A DNA stretch of 38,456 nt from Neelides folsomi (Eukaryota; Arthropoda; Collembola; Neelipleona; Neelidae). The notes under the pieces were generated by a model. It saw only the letters and a list, made by a program, of their open reading frames with translations. It was not told the DNA's origin and did not search any database. The position numbers and the translations under genes were made by a program. The stretch is taken from the NCBI GenBank assembly GCA_034687125.1, contig JAQGBZ010000504.1:1-38456 (forward strand). The letters run 5' to 3'. Of the stretch, positions 32,201-38,456 are shown one piece after another. Position 1 is the stretch's first letter; each line of letters begins with the position of its first letter.

Positions 32201-35200
32201 ATGTGATGGATTTAAAAATTGTCTTGATGGAACTGACGAAGATGACTGTAATTATAAAAAACACAACAATAGAGCTATTTACTTAAATATAATATGGCAA
32301 ATGGAAAAAAATCATTTCATTTTAATTATAGGTGAGATAAATGATGAAGAAATCATTGAATATCGTGTTAACAGAATTAACAGATTTATGGTAAATTAAC
32401 TATTGAATTAATGAAAATTTAATCTTAGAATTAAAATAATGTCAAAAATTTAAAACTGATAAAAATTAATTTTGTAATTGTAAGGATTTTTACGATGCCT
32501 CTGATGGAGATTGGGCTTGGCATCGAGAAAACATTGCCCATGGTGGAGATTACATTCTTTCATTCGCCGTTCCCAAAATCACCGACACTTGGCATGTGAA
32601 TGGATTTGGAGTGAGCAAAGCAAACGGTTTTGCTCTCATTCAAACTCCCATTGTGGTGAGGAAAAAATTATCCATTAAATTCCATTAACAATAACATTAT
32701 TTAAATTTTCCCTATTCAGACCATTCTTAATAATCCCACAAATCCCACAATTAAAATCCCATAATTAATGCGACTGACCTTACTTGAAACTGCATTCATT
32801 ACAAACCAGTGATTTAGTATTCTTTTAAAATGCTTAGGTTTAGCTTATGAATTAATTTTTTTTAATTTTCCTTAATCTTTTAAAAGTATGAAACGAATCG
32901 TCCATTTATGTTAATCCTCGACGCTCCGCCCGCAATCAGGCGGGGCGAACAAGTCGGCGTCATCGCTTTGCTTTACAATAAACAAGACAAAGACATTTAC
33001 GTAATGGTAACTCTCCATGCCAACGACGACTTTAAGTTCGTCCAAGTCCACGAAGGAGGAAACTTTGAATTCCCTAAAGGAAAGGAACGATTCACTTCCG
33101 GAGAGCATCAGCATTTTGTTTGGGTAACGTTCATTTCAAATTACCCGCACTTTGGTTCATTATTTAGCATTTTGGCACAAATTTTCATTCCAGCTATCAA
33201 AACTTTTTACTTTGCAATATATTGTTTTTATTTAACAATAATCTTAATTTGTTAAGTACTATCATTATTTTCATCATTGGTTAGTTTTAGTTAATTTAAC
33301 GTTAATATAATTAGATTCCAGCTAATAGTGAATTAGAAGTTAGAATTCCAATCACTCCGACAATTGACCAAGGTTCGGTCACAGTCAAAGTCACGGCAAT
33401 TTCCCAAATAAGGAAAGACACGGCCGAAGTCGAAATTGAAGTTTTGGTAATTTTCAATAAAAATTAAAATTAAACAATGAATGAGTTTTATGAACGTTTT
33501 CAAGATACTGTAATTTTACGGAGGAAAATTTTAAACTTTGTATTGTAGCCTGAAGGAGCTGCTGTTGGTAAACACACTTCAATGGTTCTTGATCTCAAAA
33601 ACCGAGCCATTGTATTACGCTTTATTGAAATTTTTACCGAAGATACTCCGATCATTCCATATGAAATTATACGAAAATATGTTTTTGGGAGTCCGTCTGG
33701 TCATGTGACCATTAGTGGTAAAAAACCATATACAAATCTTCAAAATTTTGTTATATAACTAACATTAAGTAAAATTGACATTAGTTAAATTGACATTAAT
33801 TATTTAAGTTGACTTATTGTTAGGTAAATTAAACGTAAAATTTATAATTATCTAATTAAAGGTGACATCATGGGACCAATCTTCAATTCCATCCCAGTAA
33901 GTATGGAGCTTTTACTTGGTAAGAGCGGCAAAGGCACAGCCGACCGTTTGTTTGATATGGCAGCCAACATCTTCAACCTCCATTATCTCAGATTGACCAA
34001 TCAACTTGAAAACTCCTTGGCTCAACAAGTGTTTGTGGAAATTAATCGTCTCTTTGCACACGTCATGAAGAGATTTAGACCTTCTGGCTATTTCAAAATG
34101 TGGAATCTTTCCAGGGGATCTGTATGGTAAAGTTAAATCTCCATTTGTAGCTAATTTCATATAAAACTCGCAAATTCATAAACTCCTCATTTTAATCATT
34201 TTGGTTAAATTGCGAAATTAATAATTATTAAAGTCAGTTTGATCATTAAGATGATTTGTGGAATTTGTTGAATTTGCAAAGGCTTTCAGCTTGGGCTCTG
34301 CAAATATTCCGCCATGGGTCGTTCCAAGATTGGGAAAATAATTTTTACATTGAACCACGAATTTTCACATCAATCGCTCGTTGGCTCCTCAAATACCAAA
34401 ATTTTGACGGATCTTTCTCAGAAACTCCGTGGTTCATTGAAACTCCCATTAACAAGAAAATGAGCTATAAGGTAAGAAAACCTAGCAACCATTTTAATGT
34501 TAAATCTTCACATTAAACTCAGTCAAGCTAAACGCAAAAAATCTTAATGTTTATGCAAATCCTCAATGTTCACCAAATGCTCAATGTTTAGAGAAAATTG
34601 TTAAATAAATAAGTTTAAATAAATGTTTAAATATTAAATGTGTAAAAATGTTAATGTTTGAGGAGTAAACATTTTTTGCAAATTTGCATAAAATGAGTCA
34701 AAAGTGAGCTTAAAGTTCTTTAATGACTTTTGTGTCTATGCAGAGGAATGTGGATGGGCCGTTCAATGTGAGTTTGACTGCTCATGTGGCGATTGGGTTG
34801 CAGGAGGCAGGGCCTTTTTTAGACGGAGCTTTGCGAGTTAATGCAAACACGGCAAAAGCAAAAGCCATTTCGTAAGACTTCAATCAAACTTTCATTAATT
34901 AAAATGTTTTTGATCCTTCCTTTAAATCTCTACTTTAACTCTACTTTATAAACTCTACTTAATAAATGGTAAATGTGGTAAAATCATTTAATCGAGTAAA
35001 TAAAATATTAATGACAATTATTCGATTTGCTTTTGAAGGTTTTTGGAAGAAAAACTTGTAGAGTTGAAGGATCCTTATGAGATTGCTATTACAACTTATG
35101 CTCTCACTATTTGTGATAGTCCGGAAAAAGAAACGGCTTTTATGCGTCTTGTGGAGAAACAAATTGACGAAAGTAAAATAAAACTAAAAATTTTAATTAA

Positions 35201-38200
35201 TTAAATATTATTTTATAAGTTAAAGAGACTTTAATTACATGTTACATATCTGTAGTCGAATTAACTAACAATATATTATGTTGGTTATGGCGATATTATA
35301 ACTATCTACTGTATTATATAAAATTTATTAAATGGATATAAATTAAATATAATTTTGACAAATAGACGGTTTCATTTACTGGTCGCCGGGACCAGTTCCA
35401 ACGAACGTGTTAATTTATGAGAACCAGCGTCCCTTCACCCAACCAAAGAACAATGAGTTTTGGGATTCTGTGGCAGTGGAAGCTTCATCTTATGCTCTTT
35501 TGGTATATTTGATTCGGGACGGAGTAACCATGGTACCAGAGAAAATAGTCATGTGGCTGAATACAATGAGACTCACAGACGGAAGTTTCATCGGAACACT
35601 TGTAAGTAAATTCAAACCCATAAATCAAAAATTGTTCAAATTAACTTTCCTTTCTCACCTGAGTCACCTGCAAATTTCAAAGTGTTGGATAGTGCAAATT
35701 ATAATTCCATGATTTGTTGCTAAGAAACCAGACACCTTTGCATACAGTATTTGTACCTTGGTATTTGCATGCTACAATTTACACTGCTACTTTTATGCAA
35801 CATTTCAGGATTGTCAAAAGGAATCAAAAGCGTCTCGTATTTAAATATTTAATTAAAATAACTCGTTTAGTAAATCATTTATGACTATAACTTAAATGCA
35901 CAATTGCATTTGGAATTGAGATTTTGCTCTTGACATCAAAGTACTATAGTAAATACAATAGTAGTAGCTACATAATGTATCTCTATATGATACTCATACT
36001 TGTAATACTTTTATGTATATTGTATAAAGATCATTTTATTTTCCAGGATACGGCTGTAGCTTTGCAAGCTTTAACTGAATATGCAAACCGTGCGAGATTG
36101 AGGGAAATCACGGACATGTCAATTTCAATTGAAGTTTCCTCTTCGCCAAACTTAACCATTGACCCAATCAAGATCAATTCGGAAAATATTTGGAAAACTC
36201 ATACAATCGAGGTAAAGTAAAATTTTAACTGTTTTAGTAAATTTTTAAATTAATAAATTAAATTAAATTATGCACAGTAAAAATAATCGAATATATTAAC
36301 GAAAGTTCTGGTTTGGGCCAAAAAAGCATTTTTGAGCTGATTCAATTAGCTCAATGGGGATTTTTGACCGTGAAGTAGAAGTGAATGAATTATGATTGAG
36401 TTGATTCCCATCCTCTTGTAATTACCCGCCCATCCAATTAACCGTTCAGAATGGAGTGAACGAACGAGCCGGGGATGAATGGAATTGTCGAACATTGAGA
36501 GTTTGGAGAGCGAATGAATGGGCGAAAAGAGGAGGAAATCAATTTGGGTGTTTCTTTTTTCAGCTTCCGGATGTGTGGGGGCATGTGAATGTCATAGCGA
36601 GGGGATCAGGTCAAGCTGTCATTCAACTCGATGTCTCGTACGGCGTTGATTGGGAACCCTACAAGGACACGCCGCCGGTCGATGCCTTCGAATTAACAAT
36701 AAAAGAATCCTTTCATGAAATAAGGAATAAATCTTCAGTCACTTACATGGCTTGTTTCAGGTAAATATACAACCTTTAATTAATTAACTAATTAAGCAAA
36801 TTAACAAATTAAGAAAATTAAATTAAAATTAATATTAGGTAAAAGGAATTCCCTATAGATAATTTTATAATGAGCTAATTAAAGGTTTTTGAAAAGAGAG
36901 CCAATTTTGAAATTTTGATATTCTAAATTATCCATTTTGACATTTTTGACTTTGACATTAAAATCTAAAAGTTAGTTTTGTAAAATAATAATTTGTGAGG
37001 AAACTTGTAAAATTATTAAAATCGTCACAATTTGTTCAAATTGTAGTTACAAAAAGGGGATTCATATTTTCTGTGATTTTACGTGGATTTGAATAAAAGA
37101 GACGTTTATTGAGTCACGGAACATTACCCCGAGAATAAAGGGAAGGATAATTGAGTTGGCTTTTGAAGAGCCATGTTTTTGAATTTAATTACATCGTCTG
37201 GTTATTTCTAACATGACATGTTGGAATTGACAGTGATGAACTGTTGGGTTCTAAAAGGAGGGAAACAAAGTCGCGGACACGAGTCGACTGCCACATTAAT
37301 TCGTAAGAGAATGAGCGGAAGTCGTTGAGAACTCGACGACCCTTCCGATTGAACCATCCTTTAATTAAACATTTCTCTTTCATCTTTATTCATCCCACAT
37401 GATTTATTCACTTTTTTTTTATATAAAATGAATTTTTTGATTTTTTAACATAAATTCGAGATTTTAACATAAATTCGTGATTTTAACATAAATACGTGAT
37501 TTTTACATTTTCAATTTTTTCTTCATATTTGTCAATTTATATTAAACGATTTTGAATGTAATTAATGAATTTTATAGTTTTACAATTTTCACTGAGAATT
37601 TTCATAGGAATGAATTTGTATGAAGGATTTTAAAAGATGTTCAATTGATGAAAAAAGAAAACGCATTGAAAAGAGTATTTAATTACAAAATTCAATATTT
37701 GCCTATTGTCTCGCTCATTATTTGAAAAGTGTCATTGGAGAGGACAATGGGAGTTTTTACATATTCTTAAGTTGACAAAGAGGAGAGTCGAACTTTGGAA
37801 AGTCTAGACTACTAATTATAAGGAGAAATGACAATGCAAAAACTTCTTGGGAGCCGCCTTAATTTAAGTTCAATTCAACAATATTTATCAAATTTAAACT
37901 ACCATTTGCATAATTAAATCCATTTAAACAAATATATTTAGAATACAATTAAATAAAAAAAACTCTACCTATACAACAATTTAACAATTTTGTATATTGG
38001 AATTTACAAATTAAATGCACTCGGAGTAATATTTTAATTATGAATAATGTATTTATATTAAACATTGTGGAAACTAATTAAATGGGATTTAATTCAATTA
38101 ATTAATTTCAGATGGATTTTAACAAGCGAATCTTACCAAAGTGGAGCGGCAGTTCTTGAAGTTGAAATTCCAAGTGGTTATGGTTTGGTTCAATCAGATG

Positions 38201-38456
38201 CCATTGAACTTGTTGAGTCTCGCGTTCATCCAACATTAAAAGATTCGCTGATGACTCCAGGAAAAACTTCATGGTATTTTGAATACGTAAGTTGAAATAA
38301 TTAATAAATTAATTTTATCTCAATACTTTTATCTCTTAATTTTATCTAAATTTATTAATTTGGTTAATTTAATTAAAAATAGATTCCTTCATCTTGGTCA
38401 TGTTTCAATCACACTGTCAATCGTTGGCATCCAGTGGCCAATTTGACAACACATCG
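26291..38456 (+). CDS. Mcr: macroglobulin complement-related protein (thioester-less TEP/A2M family), 3' end outside window
   Basis: 28 exons seen, all phase-consistent: 26291-26520, 27281-27464, 27620-27788, 28912-28982, 29190-29241, 29305-29435, 29588-29785, 29919-30045, 30160-30257, 30646-30914, 31013-31277, 31377-31762, 31868-32028, 32143-32247, 32332-32390, 32485-32655, 32887-33123, 33315-33446, 33549-33717, 33862-34126, 34282-34471, 34744-34871, 35039-35172, 35366-35601, 36047-36211, 36564-36760, 38112-38286, 38383-38456+. This gives at least 1592 aa. A signal peptide (SLILFVSFFLCEVKC) is followed by macroglobulin domains (e.g. LGKWDIRVQ, FKPGLPFETY), then an LDL-receptor class A insert at about 781-817 with six cysteines. 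Next are the MNYGVDSF/WAWHRENI region, CUB-flanked alpha-helical toroid (residues ~1072-1400) and the start of the receptor-binding domain. The thioester GCGEQN is replaced by GKGTAD (1094-1099). The LDLa insert plus thioester loss identify Mcr (insect Tep6), known in septate junctions, phagocytosis and autophagy signalling. An in-frame TAG at 26252 fixes the start. Confidence 0.93.
26521..27280 (+). other. Mcr intron 1
   Basis: 760 bp, GTAAGA...TTTTTAAG. AT-rich, with no exon or element recognised. Confidence 0.8.
27789..28911 (+). other. Mcr intron 3
   Basis: 1.1 kb, bounded by G|GTCAGT and ATTGTAG|TC, with no coding exon found. It contains a more mixed-composition stretch (about 28100-28530) and a block around 28600-28760 dominated by TATA/CATA repeats. 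Confidence 0.75.
30318..30606. mobile_element. Tc1/mariner-type (pogo/Tigger-like) MITE with TA target duplication
   Basis: A 289-bp non-coding element lies inside Mcr intron 9. It begins CAGGAAAAACTTAAATAGAAC and ends with the imperfect inverted copy ...GTTCTATTTAAGTCTTTACTG, giving terminal inverted repeats of about 24 bp. TA dinucleotides flank it on both sides (30316-30317 and 30607-30608), the target duplication of Tc1/mariner elements; the CAG...CTG ends resemble the pogo/Tigger branch. The interior carries many subterminal copies of CCGCGTTCTATT in both arms. It has no transposase ORF, so it must have been moved in trans. Its GC-rich repeats contrast with the AT-rich intron. Confidence 0.85.
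36212..36563 (+). other. Mcr intron 25
   Basis: 352 bp between GAG|GTAAAG and TTTTTTCAG|C. Its 3' two-fifths are unusually G-rich and remain open in the frame of exon 26, but the protein family continues directly from exon 25 to exon 26, so it is read as intron. Confidence 0.75.
36761..38111 (+). other. Mcr intron 26
   Basis: 1.35 kb between AG|GTAAAT and TTTCAG|A, the longest intron of the gene. It contains the 19-bp repeat at about 37439-37510. The other open frames look like chance. Confidence 0.75.
37439..37510. repeat. 19-bp tandem repeat, three to four units
   Basis: Units of the form GATTTTAACATAAATTCGT. TAACATAAAT recurs at 37446, 37465 and 37484, and a truncated unit follows. Intronic; no function is inferred. 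Confidence 0.85.

Noticed and set aside
36456..36563. In-frame extension upstream of Mcr exon 26 (codons open through the intron end)
   Set aside because: A clear polypyrimidine tract and TTTTTTCAG acceptor precede exon 26, and the family sequence runs directly from exon 25 into LPDVWGHV.

Overview
This window is a piece of an AT-rich eukaryotic nuclear genome, almost certainly an arthropod. Genes are split by many short GT-AG introns. The set fits an arthropod: a macroglobulin complement-related (Mcr/TEP) gene with an LDL-receptor class A insert, a divergent ionotropic receptor (IR)-like gene, a single snf-type U1A/U2B'' gene, one NFAT5-type NFAT, and a vesicular glutamate transporter. The intronless divergent IR-like gene hints at a non-insect hexapod such as a springtail. 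That is inference; I cannot place the species from sequence alone.

Layout. 1-2334: AT-rich upstream sequence with a 39-bp direct repeat. 2353-7740 (+): NFAT5/TonEBP-like transcription factor, 7 coding exons, the first intron being GC-AG. 8016-9237 (+): a poorly understood stretch with a small ORF and a two-exon 106-aa coiled-coil gene built on a 21-bp tandem repeat. 9931-11351 (+): snf/U1A, 6 exons. 11786-12169 (-): PSMG3-like proteasome chaperone, head-to-head with TP53RK/Bud32 at 12562-13545 (+), 3 exons. 13884-15186 (-): DHRS4-like SDR, 5 exons. 15928-18045 (-): intronless IR-like receptor. 19375-22607 (+): VGLUT, 10 coding exons plus a probable 5' non-coding exon. 22608-26290: 3.7 kb without a recognisable gene. 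26291-38456 (+, runs off the end): Mcr-like thioester-less macroglobulin, 28 exons seen, with a 289-bp Tc1/mariner-type MITE in intron 9.

Exon models were joined by hand. Each junction was checked for GT (or GC)/AG ends and matching codon phase, and the joined proteins align in order with the named families. The genes do not form one pathway. The only close pairing is the divergent PSMG3/TP53RK promoter. TP53RK and DHRS4 converge. VGLUT and the IR-like gene are divergent and relate to neuronal or sensory function, and Mcr to epithelial/immune biology.

I found no clear new multi-gene system. The observations most worth following are the repeat-built coiled-coil microgene, the Mcr protein whose thioester motif is replaced, the MITE with internal CCGCGTTCTATT repeats, the GC-AG intron at the NFAT 5' end, and the dual targeting signals on the DHRS4-like enzyme.
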